From Peribolospora baueri (taxonomy: Eukaryota; Basidiomycota; Peribolosporomycetes; Peribolosporales; Peribolosporaceae): DNA of 64,000 bases. This document shows positions 44,412 through 56,300 of this stretch, in pieces. The position numbers and the translations under genes were made by a program. Every line of letters starts with the position of its first letter. Position 1 is the first letter of the stretch. The DNA lies in NCBI GenBank assembly GCA_029717555.1, contig JAMDHS010000106.1:1-64000 (forward strand). Direction: 5' to 3'. The notes below the pieces were generated by a model, which was not told where the DNA came from, did no database searches, and was given only the letters and a program-made list of their open reading frames with translations.

Positions 44412-47400
44412 ATGGACTCAGAATCGCGGAACGTGGCTAGCACGTCTGGCCACCCTTCGTCGCGGGGCGACCGGGACTCCGTGTCGGATTCTTTTACCAT
44501 GGTCGACATCAACAACGAGCACTCGTCAAGCGAGCGAGCAGTCAAAATCTCCCGCCGGCATTTGCATGTTCGATTTGGGCCTGTCGAGACCAGCGCGCGC
44601 GATGCTACCGACGCTCATCATGCCTCCGACAGCGAGCTCCACGACAGCGTCGCCGGCGAAAAGCCTAATCGGTTTGTCGTGGTCAACACAGCGGCGTCCT
44701 CTTCGAGTCCGACACCGTCTCCGACCAAGCATGACTCGTGGGATTCGGAAGTGCTCGTTAACGAATCTCGTTCTACGTCCCCCGCCTCGTTCGTTTCGTT
44801 GGATTCTTCGACGACGCGTAGGTCTCCCTCCCCGAGTTTGTCTAACTTTGAGCCGCCGATCACCGCCATCCCAGCACGGCCGGTGAAGATCGAGAGGAAG
44901 GGCACGGGATGGGGCGTCCCACGTCCTGTTGGGAGGGCAACCGGAAATGGGGAGCAGAAAGCGAACCCGACTCGGGTCAGTGCGAACGTTTCGGCGGAAG
45001 GGACAGCGTCGGCTACGTCCGATCATGGTACGGATGAAGAAACGGCTATTGGTTCTGGCTCGCCTACGTCTTCGCCGTCTCCACCCTCGAACGATCAAGA
45101 GTTCCCAAAGGCGTCCCGTGTGCTAGGAGCGACCCGGAAGGAACAAGTGAACGCCTTCTTCCTCGGCACCGCGCTCGTGCGCGCCCCGGACAAGATCAAG
45201 GAGGAGAGGAGGGCGAGAGAGGAGTTTGGCATTTTCGACACGGCGTACGAAAGGAAGTTGATGGCCATCAACGAAGCTATTGAGGAGTGCGGGTTTGGCA
45301 AGTTCCAGTGAGTGTCACTTTCGCATGGTCGCGTCCCGCTTGAAGAGTAATCGACTGATATGTACTCGGTGACCCTGCTTCGTATCAAGGTCCGGCCTGT
45401 TCGCTTTGGCCGGGCTTGGTTGGCTCGTGGACAATCTCTGGTTCGAGGCCTTGGCGCTAATCCTTCCTCAAATCCAGCTCGAGTGGCGGCCTGCCCACGT
45501 CCAATACTCAAACATGGCTCTATACGGTGGCTTGGTCGTCGGAGCCGCGTTCTGGGGGTTGACCGCTGACTTCATAGGGTAAGTCCTTCCCCTCCCGAGA
45601 CAAACTGCATTCTGACCTCTGGTTTCCGGAGTGATGTCTGACTGGAAAGCCACCGCCTGACACCCACCTTTCCTCGTCGCGACAGCCGCAAGGTATCATT
45701 TTCCCTGACACTCCTACTCTCTTCCATATTCGGAGTGTTGGTGTCTGTTGCTACGAACTTCAACGGTTTCTCAGTCATAATCTTCTTCCTGGGAATTGCC
45801 GTAGGTGGCAACCTGGTGCGTGATGAAACATCCTTTGGCTCCAGCATCGATAGCTACACATCTGATTCGCCCCATACGTCCCTCTCCGTCATCTTGGTTT
45901 TATAGCCAGTGGATGGGGCGCTCTTCCTGGAGTTCCTTCCGGCCAGCAAGCAATGGTCGCTCGTCTTCCTGAGCACATGGTGGAGCCTCGGCGCCCTGGT
46001 GTCCGCCTTGGTGGCTTGGCCTTTCATGGAGAACTTTGTGAGTTTTCATCCACACCGTGTCTATCCGCCATGTATGCTTTCTGCGCCTGTGTTGAACAAG
46101 CTCGCTTTTCTTATTGTTCCTCATCTGTGCCCTTTGACAGTCCTGCATGCAGTCCGACCAGTCTTGTTCCCCAAAAGACAATCTCGGCTGGCGCTTCACT
46201 TTCATGACCCTTGGGCTGCTCACACTGCTCATATGGATTGCCCGCTTCTGGCTCTTCCCTATTCCTGAGTCCCCCAAGTTCCTCGTCGGGAAAGGTCGAG
46301 ACAGCGAAGCAGTCGAAGTCATCGCCACCGTCGCCCGGCAAAATGGAACAAAGACCTCACTGACGCTGAAGAAGATGCAAAAGGTAGCCGGAGACGAGTG
46401 GCTGATTGTAGACTCGGAGGACAAGCTCCATGCCCATGAGGATGAGGATGCAGCGAGTCCCAAGTCGCCATCGGGCACGGCACCAGAGATGGCTTTTGAC
46501 GAGGCGGTGGATTCGGCGCCAATAAGCAAGATGGAGATTCTCAAGCGCAGCTTGTCCACCTTCAGTTTTGCACACTTCAAAGGTCTCTTTGGAACAACCC
46601 GGATGGCGGTCAACACCACACTGCTCTTCGTCATTTGGGGTAAGTCGGTCTCCTGATATACCTCGGTGACGCGCCCTCTTCCGGAGACTAAGGTTTCGAC
46701 TTTCATTTCCGCACAGCTCTTATTGGCTTGGCATACCCTCTTTATAACGCCTTCATTCTCATCTACCTCCAGAAGCTTGGTGACGACAATGGAAACGGAA
46801 GACTTAAGGCATACTGGCAATATGTTATCATTACCATAGCCAGCCTGCCAGGCAGTTTCATTGCTAGCTACCTTGTGAGTACCACTGCTCTTTCCTATCT
46901 TCTCGCTATGGCAGCTACGTCTACGTCGCTAACCGACTATTTTTGCTATACGCACTTGCAAGGTCGAGACACGCAGCTTCGGCCGGAAAGGTACGCTGGC
47001 GCTCTTCACAGGCTGCACCAGTATCTTTTTCTTCCTCTTCACCATTGCCCGAACGCCAACTACCATCGTCGTCTTCAACTGCTTAAGCGCCTTTGCCCAG
47101 CAGGGCATGTACGGCGTGTGAGTATTTGCTGCGCAGTTTTTGAGTCCCACGCAATCTGAGCCCCGAGTACAAGGGACTTCTAGTTGAAAAGTACGCCTTC
47201 TGCCACTCTTGCCGACCAGGCTTTACGCCATGACCTTCGAAGCGCTGCCTACAAGACATCGAGGCACTGGCGAAGGCGTTGCCATGGCCATCAATCGGAT
47301 CATGGGTATGATGGCGTCGTTGATAAGCACCAAGGCGGGTTTGGACCCTACGACGTGAGTTCGGTTGGCAAAGTTCGTGAAATGAGTGACCCCTGGTTGA

Positions 47401-47517
47401 CGGGCATCCATCCTTTGCCTTCCCAGCCCAGTATATATTTCCGCTTCTGTCATCATGGCCGCAGCCTTCCTAGCAGTCCTCCTGCCGTACGACGGCAGAG
47501 GCAAGCCTGCGCTGTAA
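44412..47517 (+). CDS. MFS transporter 2, paralogue with long N-terminal extension
   Basis: Paralogue of the upstream transporter. Nine exons sum to 2,385 nt (794 aa). The first 270 residues are a Ser/Thr/Pro-rich cytosolic extension absent from transporter 1 (SDSFTMVDINN, SSSSPTPSPTKHDSWDSE, EFPKASRVLGATRKEQ). The shared part begins at FDTAYERKLMAINEAIEECG, then LFALAGLGWLVDNLWFEAL, GLTADFIGRKVSFSLTLL (motif A), AVGGNLPVDGALFLEFLP, PIPESPKFLVGKGRDSEA, LIGLAYPLYNAFILIYL, VETRSFGRKGTLALFTGC, FEALPTRHRGTGEGVAMA and VLLPYDGRGKPAL at the end. Several intron positions match transporter 1 (after GKFQ, at GG/CRK, at W|G before AYPLYN, at GV|LYA), while transporter 1 has extra introns. Its 3' end is 84 bp from the convergent TAF5 stop. 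The extension may be a phospho-regulated region controlling turnover, which is inference. Confidence 0.9.
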
Positions 47518-47601
47518 TACCTCTGTTGCATCTCTCTACCGCCGACCAGAAGCGCCACCGCCCATGGGTGGAAGTCCATACAGATTGCACAGACGAATAG
47601 G

Positions 47602-50600
47602 TCACATGACACCTTCAGGATCCATCGCTCCTGCCGAAAGACACAGGTTGCGAGGCGTGAAATGAACGTTGACGATCGGTGTTCTCTTCGTCCTGAAGGT
47701 TGCCAAGAGATCGTTGCTGTAACACGAAGCCGAGAATCTTAGCTTCACATTCACATCCGAGAGACTAGAACGCCAAGCAGCTAGTTGGATCTCACCTTGG
47801 CACAGGCTCGTCCGCGTTGCTTTGTTGAGACCTCTTCGAGAACGGAATCGCGCTACCTGCAGCTCCCAATCCAGCAGCAGCCTCGTTCAAAGTACCCTCG
47901 TGACCATGCCCGCTGCCCCTCCTCTCCCCTCCGGCGGTCCCGACGTCCCAACATCGTACCGTGCAATCTGCACTCCCAGAGACGAGAAGGGAGCTTTCAG
48001 CAGAAAAGGCCAGCGAGTAGATGGATCTTGCGTGTCCAGTCATCTTTTTGACTCTTCGGCCGCTGCCGAGGTCCCACAGGTTGATAGAAAGGTCTTCGGA
48101 TGCAGAAGCCAGATACCGCCCATCGGGGGAGACGGCAAGGGCGGTTATGGCTCCGGTGTGGCCCACAAAGAGTCGCACGCAGGTACCTCGCTGCACATCC
48201 CAGAGACGGCAGGTGCGGTCGGCGGAGCCGGTGGCGAGATAGAGACTGTTAGGGTGGAATTTTAGGCACTGAGGCAGAAATGGGAGAATGAACATGAGTG
48301 TAAGAAGGGTAAGAAAGCTTTCGAACCGTCCCTCCATCACCTCACCTCGACATCACTCAAATGTCCCGCAAACATCCTTAGCGGAGCCACCCTTTCGGTA
48401 CTCCACAGCCTCGCCGTTCGATCTCGGGATCCGGTAGCGAAATATACGCCCATTGGGCCCCACTGGACATCCCACACCGGATCTTGATGGCCCCGGTAGA
48501 CCACGAGACTGCTCATGGTGTCCAAGCTCCATAGTCGCGTCGTGCCGTCCTGAGAACAAGACAGGAGATGCCGGGGCGATGTCGCCGAGCCGCCCAAAGG
48601 ATCGAAGGAGACCCCATATACGGGCCCAGAGTGGCCAACAAGGCGACGCGTCGTGGACCCGTCCTTTTCGCGGTACTTGCGGAGAGACTTGGCTGTGATC
48701 AACAAAATCAGCCGGATTTCGGATGAGTTCATGCGCCTCATCTCTGTCAAAAACGACGTCCTACATCAGAGAGGCGATGCGTACCATCTCGCACGTTCTG
48801 CATATTGAAGTCACTTCGCAAACCTCGTAGTCTGTCGCCCTTCAAGCTCCATAACTGGATGTAACTCTCCGAAAAACCGCCTGCGATGAGTGACACGTCG
48901 TCAGAGAATGTCGCGCAACACAGCCTGCCACGTGAGAGAGGAAAGGAAAGGAAGGCACGTCAGCTCGACCATGCGGCTCAATTGTTCCAGGAAAGCGGAG
49001 GCATCGAATGAAATCACTAACCCATCGCCAGCGTCGTGGAACGTGTACTGACACACGCTCGGCAGCGCGGCGACGCCTTTACTGCCGGTCTCCAATCCTT
49101 GCGCGATTTCTCCTCCCTCGAGCAAGCCAGGATCGAGCCTGATGCGCTTACGGGCGTCCCGCACTTTCTCCACCTCCCTTCTGACATCGACGTTTCGGAA
49201 GGAAGAGGGAAGAGGAAGCATGTCGCTGGGGAGGGGAGCTGTCAGGCCCAAGTGAGCAGCTTCTGGAGTAGGGGCAGGAGAAGCACTAGACGTTTCGCCG
49301 GGAGGCTGAGAAGCTCGGCCTTCGTCGGCGGAATCGGAAGGCTCCGGCTTCACGCTTGGCTCGCCTTCCTTTGCACCTTCCTTCTCACCCTCCTTCGGCT
49401 CGCCAGTGCTCTCCACGCCCTCCATTTGCGTTACAGCTTCACAGCCCTCAGCGCTTGCACCATCATCCTGCGCTGCTTTTTCACCAGCCGCCTCCTTGGC
49501 CTTCTCTCGACGCTCGTCATCCCGCAGAGCTCTCTCCACCTCGTCTTTCAGCTTTTGATTCATCGGTGCAGGCCCAAGCTTGAGAGTTTGCCCGGGCACT
49601 CGCGCGTTAAACGCGTCGGGGTCGGTCGCTACGCCGGTGTAAGCTCGGGCGCCGGATGAGGTGACGATGTGCGAGGGGCCAAGGGCAGTCAAGCCTGTGC
49701 CTTCTTCTAACATGGCCAGATCGAGGGCGGTTGGCCGGATGGAAAGAACTAGCGAGAATGGAGAGCAGGAGAACCGGATCAACGCGGCAAGCACGTATAG
49801 GAGACAATGAGATCCTCCGCTCACCTTTCATCTGCACCCTTTCATTCAAGATGCCCAGAATCACTTTCCTCCCTCTCCGCCCCGCCTCACCCACACCAAC
49901 GCCGTTTTCTTCGATCGATTCGGTGGCGCCGGCACCAGCCACGGGACCGGCGCCATCTGTGAGCCAACCCATGAGGAGATCGAGCACCGTCTTCGTCATT
50001 TTGATGACGTACTTCTCGTTCCGAAAGCGTTGAACAATCTCGTCGCTCTGGACATGAAAGGGGAGCTGCACAGCGGAGAGATGGGCAAGCAAGGCTTGGT
50101 GTGTCGGTGCAAATTGGCCTGCGTGACCTTGAAAGAAGGCGGATGCTGGAAGAAAGACGGGAATTTCGGCAAATTAGCCAGCAGTCCACAAGCCGAGACC
50201 AAGATAGATAAAGAGTTGGCCCTCGAAACATTTCTCACCAGCTTCCCGCAAACCGAGGTCGACCAAGTCAATGTAAGCATGGATGAACAAAGGGAGTAAT
50301 ACTGGCCGAAGCTGGGGCTATGAAGGGAAACGAGCCGGTGCCGATCGACTGTCAAAATGTGGGACCCCGCACGAGGATAACTTGCATGCAGCGCGAGACT
50401 CACCCGATAAATATCAAGGCTCCCCTCGATCCACTTCTCCAAAGCGCTCCATCCCCTCGCCCTATCGGTGGGGTCCAATAACAGTGCGTTCGCAGCGGCG
50501 GTAGCGCCCGGCCCATCCTTGTAGGTGTCGAGCAAACTCTCACTCGAAGGCAAATTGGCCTGTGGCGCGCTCTTGGATGCCAAGTCGGTCAGGCCCATCG

Positions 50601-50871
50601 TGCGAGGCCCGGCACCCACTTCCCCATCCGCACCCTCAACGCGTACGCCGCCGTAGAGCTCGGCCCTAAGCGCCGCCTCTGCTTTAGTATAGCCGCGCTT
50701 CTTAAGGTACTCGAGCACCGTCTCATTTGCGCTGGGGCCAGCAAGCGAAGGGCCCGAAGCAGATAGATTGGTAGGCTCGGCGCCGGCACCAGATCCGGAA
50801 GCGCTGCCCTCTGCTGCGGAGGCCGAGGGTGGCGCTGAGACGGCCGCGGTATTCGCCTCTTTGGACGTCAT
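47602..50871 (-). CDS. TAF5: TFIID/SAGA subunit TAF5 (LisH, NTD2, WD40)
   Basis: Scaffold WD40 subunit of TFIID (and SAGA in fungi). The start at 50871 leads into an Ala/Ser/Gly-rich tail, then a LisH motif (ETVLEYLKKRGYTKAEAAL). The NTD2 helical domain follows (GWSALEKWIEGSLDIYR, then the YIDLVDLGLREAGEKCFEG segment on the next exon). A long acidic linker (KEGEKEGAKEGEPSVKPEP) precedes LPSVCQYTFHDAGDGL, the conserved entry to the propeller. Blades: SLRKYREKDGSTTRRLVGH, SGPVYGVSFDP, LLSCSQDGTTRLWSL, YRGHQDPVWDVQWGP, FATGSRDRTARLWS, CLKFHPNSLYLATGSADRT, LFVGHTGAITALAVSPDG, ASASEDLSINLWDLGSG, GHARSIYSLAFS and SGSADCTVRCWD. The last exon supplies NDLLATFRTKRTPIVNVHF and PRNLCLSAGA, the canonical TAF5 C-terminus, with stop at 47602-47604. 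Roughly ten exons; inner limits are approximate. Confidence 0.92.
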
Positions 50872-51274
50872 GATGGATGTTTAGTCGGGCGACGGAGTAG
50901 CAAAGGCCTGATCTGGAGCTTCTTGGCACGCCCTTTCCGGGTCTGCAAAGCCGTAATCGCACCTCCAGAAAACCTTGATCCGGCAAAAAGAACCAAACAG
51001 AGACCAACGAGTGAGATGGCAGATGGATGGATGGTCGGATGGGTGTAGTGAACCGTCCGGACGCGGTTGAGAAGGAGCGCTTGACAATAACCGATCGGAC
51101 GGCACGTGATCATAAGCTGGCCGCAGCTAGACTTTCAACTTTGGTATTCAGATTCACCACGAATCTTGCGGTGGAGCAGAGCTCATGCTTACGATTGCCT
51201 TGCACCTGCTCCTTTGCTCTCAAGCATTCCCCATCTAGTAGGACGTGTGCCCCCTGCTGCATCCATAGCTGGGC
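50872..51274. promoter_or_regulatory. Divergent promoter TAF5/TPR gene with CACGTG
   Basis: 403 bp between divergent ATGs. A CACGTG palindrome at 51103-51108 and a TGGATGGATGGTCGGATGGG tract near 51023 are the only noticeable elements. No TATA box seen. Confidence 0.45.
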
Positions 51275-53440
51275 ATGGCGAGAGGAAGAGGACGATCAGG
51301 GCGCGAGCGCGGAGAGAAACCCGGAAAGGGGAAGGGGAGGCATGAGCCGATTTACGATACACACGATGAGGCGCTTGAGGGTGGGATCGAGGCGGAGGAG
51401 AAAGGGGAGAGGTGGGCGATCGGGGCCAAGGTGAGCAGGCCGTCTTCGTCTCTCTATGGATTAGGAGCATGGTCACAGCGGTGTGGACAAGGGATGTGAC
51501 CATTTCCGCGGCCGTGTTGACGCATTTCTCTGCTTGCTGATCGCAGGCGCGCCGGTTTTACGAGAAGGCCTACGAGTTGTACCGGCGAGCAGCTTCGTTC
51601 TCGGAGACGCCGGACAGCCTCTACAATGCGTGAGCGACTCGGTTTCCTGAACTGGAAAAGGATGAGGAGCGAACCAGCATGTGTACATGCGACTAACTAA
51701 ACCTGCCTCGACACTGCACATAAACATCGCAGCGCTCGCGTCCTCTACCTCCTCTCCACGGCCTTCTACCTCGCCCCATCCGGTCTCTCTACCTTGAAGG
51801 AGTCTATTTTCCTCTACCGTCGCGCCTCATCTTCCCTCCTATCCACCACCCTCTCCGAACCTTCCAGTCAGGCGACACAGGGACAAGCAGGTGCTCCCAC
51901 AGAGTTTGGAACCGACATTACCTTCAACCTAGCTACGGCTCTTCAGACGCTCGGCGAGTGGATGGACGAGCTCGAGTTGAGGGAAATGAACACAGTAGAT
52001 TCGGGTTTTGGCTTGACACCGAAGGAGCTTTTGCTAGAAGCTGCGAGGCTGTTTGAGCAGGTCGCAAGGGACCAATACGCGTTGGTCACGTTTGACCGTG
52101 CGCCAGAGTCGGACTGTTCAGGAGGGAGCGACGACGGCATGTCCGAGATCTCTCCAGATACGGATTACAGTCATCAAACTTCTGGCGCCGAGCCGAACGT
52201 TGGCTCTTCTTCGTCCGGTCCGACGGCTACGGCTTGGGAATCGACCCTCACTACACCGTCCACCATCCTTGACACGCTGCTGTCCCTCCACTCTTGCGCT
52301 TCGTCGATATTGTCACTCGCGAACTCTCCCAGTGAGCTCAGCCAAGCTAAGGAGGCGGCGGCGACGGCCTTTGCGAGCGTGCAAGACCTCTACTCTGCGT
52401 ATCCTCATTTGCAAGCTGAGCGCAGCGCGGAGGTCTCTCTGGCTGGAGAGACATGGCGGATCGCCGAAGCATCGAAGGGCATCTCTCTCGGCCTAGCGGC
52501 CTCTGAGGACGCTTGGACGACCTTACGACAGGAGCAAAGCGCCGCTTTGGACCAGTTGGCCGCGATCGCAGCGTCTTCCGCCCCGGCGCTTGCTAGTTCC
52601 GCTCCGGGACAGCAGAACGACGCGGCTAAGGAGGCGAAGGAGTTTGCAATTCGCGTGCACTGTGAGCTCGGAGACGCGCGATCCACCGTCGCTTGGTCGA
52701 TCTTCCGCCGAGCTCTTCAGTCTTCCCTCCAAAACACCCCCCCTCAAGAGGCGGACCTGGCGCTTGTGTGGACGCTCGCCTCCCAATCCGTGCAAGCATA
52801 CAACGCCGCCCTACAAGCCACGTCCGCCTCGCCCTCTTCGTCCACCCTCGTTGTCGGCTCATCCGGAACCACGCCGACCTCACTCACCCGTTCCTCCATC
52901 CTCCGCTCCCTCTCCGTCGTATCCATCCTCCGCGCCCACCCACTCCTCGCGAACCTCCCCAAGGCGCAGGGCAAAATGGCGAGCCTGCTGGAAAACGCAA
53001 AAGTGTACGCGCGCAGGGCGTGCGAAGAGAGCGGGTGCGCTTGGATGTTCCGTGCGGGGACCGACTTTCCTTCTCATCAGATGGTCGCGCCCGCGTCTTT
53101 GTTTGCTGCGGGTCCTGAACCTCTGCGAGCGGCGTGCGATTCCGTCTTCCACCTCTTACGGGCCTACAGTTTCACCGAAGTGACCTCGGTCCCGAACGCC
53201 GACCCTGGAGCGGCTGGTGCTCCGCAACAGGGGACGGAAGTTCGGACGCTCGCACGGGTGCTCATGGCGATTTCGAAGGCGGAAGAAGCGGGCAGGTTAG
53301 CTGCGGGTCCGGGAGGGATTAGGAGGTGGGTAGAGGAGAGGGAGGAAGAGGAGGGCGAGTGGAGTGCGAGGGAGAGGGCATGGTGGAGTGCGCTGGCTGA
53401 GAGCGTCGAGGTAGATTTGCAGCGGCCTCCATCCGCTTGA
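51275..53440 (+). CDS. TPR-like helical-repeat protein, function unknown
   Basis: Three exons (51275-51430, 51547-51629, 51733-53440) give 648 aa in frame. A basic Arg/Gly/Lys N-terminus (ARGRGRSGRERGEKPGKG) resembles a nuclear or RNA-associated tail. It leads into ARRFYEKAYELYRRAASF, SLYNAARVLYLLST and LKESIFLYRRASS, which have TPR helix-A/helix-B spacing (alternating Tyr/Ala/Leu, about 34 residues). Further helical pairs follow (FNLATALQTLGEWMDEL, LLEAARLFEQVARDQYAL, TILDTLLSLHSCASSIL, AAATAFASVQDLYSAYPHL, ALVWTLASQSVQAYNAAL). The C-terminus is acidic with EEREEEEGEWSARERAWW. I do not recognise a named orthologue; some fungal ribosome-assembly chaperones have this layout, but that is a guess. 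The short second exon carries the first TPR. Confidence 0.75.
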
Positions 53441-54039
53441 GTGACGTAGCCTGGGCGATGGATCGCGTCATCCCATACAAACAGCAGCGTCTTCGCTGAC
53501 GGCGGCTGTGTCCTAAAGTGCCTCTGGAACCCACGTCTGCTTACGACCTGGACAGGTTGCTTGCCTGCCTAGTGTGTCGGACGCCTAGTCTCGTGATCGA
53601 TCGCACGACGACGACGGGGTCCGCTCATCGGGCTCTGGGAGGCGTCGGTGGTCCGTGCGCGCATATTCATACCCATACCCACTCCCAGCGGCAGCGGCTG
53701 CCAGCAAGAAGGCTGCCCCGTCCATGTACTCACTCGAGCATATATAGCACAGTCCGTGGGTGCGATTTGTCGGAATGAGCGGCGACAGAGCGTGAACGAA
53801 AGGGTGCTGGAGATATTTTTTTTTTTCGTGGCGAGCGCACCGGGTAGGTTGTAAGTGTCCGTTCGGTCCGGTCGTCGTGGCCACCATCCGCTCTCTGCCG
53901 CTTCGTTGTTCATCCGTCTGTCCCCCGTGGTCGCCAAGTGTCCGTCGTCCATATCACAGGAGGTGATCCTCGCTCCTCATCAAACGCCTGCCCCTCGCTT
54001 ACTCTTTACCTTTGCCCCGCGCAGTCCAGACAAAACCAA
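53441..54039. other. Intergenic region, no supported gene
   Basis: 599 bp after the TPR gene. Contains a TATATATA-like element at about 53740 and a T-run at 53815-53826. Remnants of the N-terminal part of the sugar porter downstream may lie here but could not be recognised. Confidence 0.4.
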
Positions 54040-55260
54040 GGTCTGGGTCCGTCTCCGACCCCGATTTGGCAAGTCCCGAGACGTCCGCGAACAGAAGAGC
54101 ACGACACAACTGACGGATGGATGGGTACCCTTGTCCCACAACTCGATTACGGTCTATCCTTTGTGGAATCGATACCGGCCATGCAAAGGAGGTTCCCGCT
54201 CGCTTTTGAATGCTACGAACCTGTTCCATTCGCTTGACTTTGTTTGTTCTCTTGCCGGCGTCCCCGTAACGATGCCCACGGCGACTAGGCTCGCAGAGCG
54301 GGGCCGCCACTCGGAAGCACACGCCTTGCTGACCCGACTCACTTCGCGGACCCGTCCTCGGGGACAGCCGTCCGTCGTTGGCTGACCGTTTGTTTGGCTG
54401 CTCGGAAACCGCGTCGGCTTTTTCGGCAAGCTGGCTCGGTCCTGCGTGGATATATCCAGCGGAGATCACTCCGTTGGCGATACGCTCTCAGGCAGCGTCC
54501 TTGGCCACAGCCTCGGTGAGCCTTTGTCCCCGTCAGCCGTGAGATGATGTCGTAAATTTGACGACAAGGAACGATTCTTGCCGTCGTGCCTTGCTCGTCG
54601 CGTAGGTGACTGACGACGGCGTCGACCGTATTGTCCCGCCCGCCTACCTTTGTCTGACGTCGGCAATGATGGACGTTGCGTCGAAACCCGTTCATTCAAA
54701 CGCCGGACGCGATAGGTTTGGATTTGGAACTTTCTTGTCGCGGTGAGCGCAAACGGTGACGCTGGCGGAGGAGCCGGGTCGCGCCCGGGAAGGTAAGGAG
54801 GAGGGGCACTGACAGACGGCGGCTCTCGCAGGAAATCACGCCGACAGCGCTGGCAAAGATTCATAACCGCTACTTTATCGTCTTGGCCGGTGAGTGAGCG
54901 TCCGTCCCTCTCCCTTCCTTCCGTCCATCTAACCAAAACCTGACGTAATGAACGATTGAATGATGATGGGACGCGACGCGACGCGACGCGACAAATGCAT
55001 GCAATGCCTCATCCACCCCCACAACCTTCCTCCTATACCCCGAGACAGCGGGGCTAAAGCTGGAAGAGGTGGACGAGCTGTTTGTGGATGGGGAGGTGCG
55101 CCTACGTCGGTCGTCTTGCGCCCGCTGCGGCCTGGACGAGGACGAGGACGGCGACGGCGTTGGCATCGTTGTGAGTGGCGGGCGAGGGGAGGGAGATTTG
55201 GAGGCGGTGGGGACGCGGGAAGGGAGTGTGGGGGTGGGAAGAGAGGATGTCAAGGTTTAG
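54040..55260 (+). pseudogene. Decayed MFS sugar-porter gene (internally deleted)
   Basis: Fragments of one sugar transporter lie in the correct order on the plus strand but in different frames. At 54040-54072 GPSPTPIWQ matches the motif after TM4; at 54142-54234 LDYGLSFV...RRFPLAFEC is TM5 to TM6 start; at 54239-54330, another frame, FVCSLAGVP and then RLAERGRHSEAHALL match TM6 and the loop, with the PESPRW motif degraded to PTATR and one codon missing. Only about 100 nt later WLGPAWIYPAEITPLAIRSQ (TM10/11 motif, from 54432) follows, so TM7-TM9 are deleted. The 3' part keeps introns: 54516-54715 before VWIWNFLVA, and 54743-54830 before EITPTALAKIHNRYF. FLLYPETAGLKLEEVDELF (PETKG motif) ends the transporter part. 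No AG acceptor precedes that last piece. A host gene relic, not a transposon. Confidence 0.65.
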
Positions 55261-56300
55261 CTAGCTAGGGCGGGCGACGCGGACGTGGGTCGTGAATGAA
55301 TGGATGAATGAATGAATGAATGAATGGTTGAATGGTTGGAAGGATGGATGAATGGATGGAAAAATGACCGCCCACGTCGTTCGTCATCTGAGAGACAAGC
55401 CTTCCGTCCACGACACCGACACCGACACGACACCGACGCACGAAGTCTTTTCCTTGGAGACGTCGTCGTCGTCTGTCCCCCTTGACGCATGCATGTCCGA
55501 CCCGACCACAAACATGTACATACAGCGTGCATTTTGTGGACTATACGGACGGTCTCACCGTTGGCCCGACTCTTACCGTACCGTCGCTGAACAAGCGACG
55601 AGCGACGCTGGAGCCAAGCTAAGCTGTCCGTACGCCTGGAACCCGTGCACACGCGCGACGATAAATGAAAACGGCCGACCGGGCCCGCTAGAGGCCCGAC
55701 GACGCTGACCGTCCCGTCCCAGGCGCCGCGACGCAGAGCAGAGTTCGTGGCTCAGACAGATGAGGTAAGACAGCGCAGCTGTCGTTTAGCTCTGGCGTCG
55801 CCCACAGAGCGAAGAACATGACGGACGGACAACCACACACACACATACGAGCGCGCACGCAAAGCTTAGGGGTGAACGGGTGCACAAATACCGGGTTGCC
55901 GAGCGCCAGTCGGCAATAACATGGCCAGAGGGGAAAAGAGGGGAGGGAACGGAAAAGAAGGATTCGAACGAACCGAACGGACCAAAATGGGACGGAGGGG
56001 GACGACGACCGAGGGCAGTGAAATAGGGATCTGGCCGAAACGAAGAGAACAAGACCAGCAAGTTGAATCGTTAAGTCGAAAGGAGGGAGAGCCGACCGAA
56101 GGAAAGCAAGCGAAGCATCGTCATCGTCATCATCACCGTTGGGACGGAGGTGCCATCGGAGATGGACGAGACGGGCGGGAGGGAGAATGTGAAGGGGTAT
56201 AGGGTATCGTCGCAAGGGGCCGGCGACGAAGAAGAGTTACCCCGAACGGGTGACGGTGGTTGGCCTTGGACGTCCTCCGTAAGACCCAGAGAGAGGGCGC
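55261..56300. other. Intergenic region with tandem repeats, no gene
   Basis: 1,040 bp up to the stop of the GH128 gene. Contains a GAAT/GGAT repeat (listed next), a CGACAC repeat near 55409-55430 and CACACA near 55832. Open frames here encode no recognisable motif. Confidence 0.5.
55293..55360. repeat. (GAAT)n grading into (GGAT)n repeat
   Basis: Tetramer repeat of TGAA units at 55293-55326, continuing as degenerate TGGA/TTGA units to about 55360. Confidence 0.85.

Noticed and set aside
53938-55260. Sugar porter as an intact multi-exon gene
   Set aside because: Frames change without usable splice sites, about 100 core residues are missing, and the last junction lacks an AG acceptor, so it was called a pseudogene.
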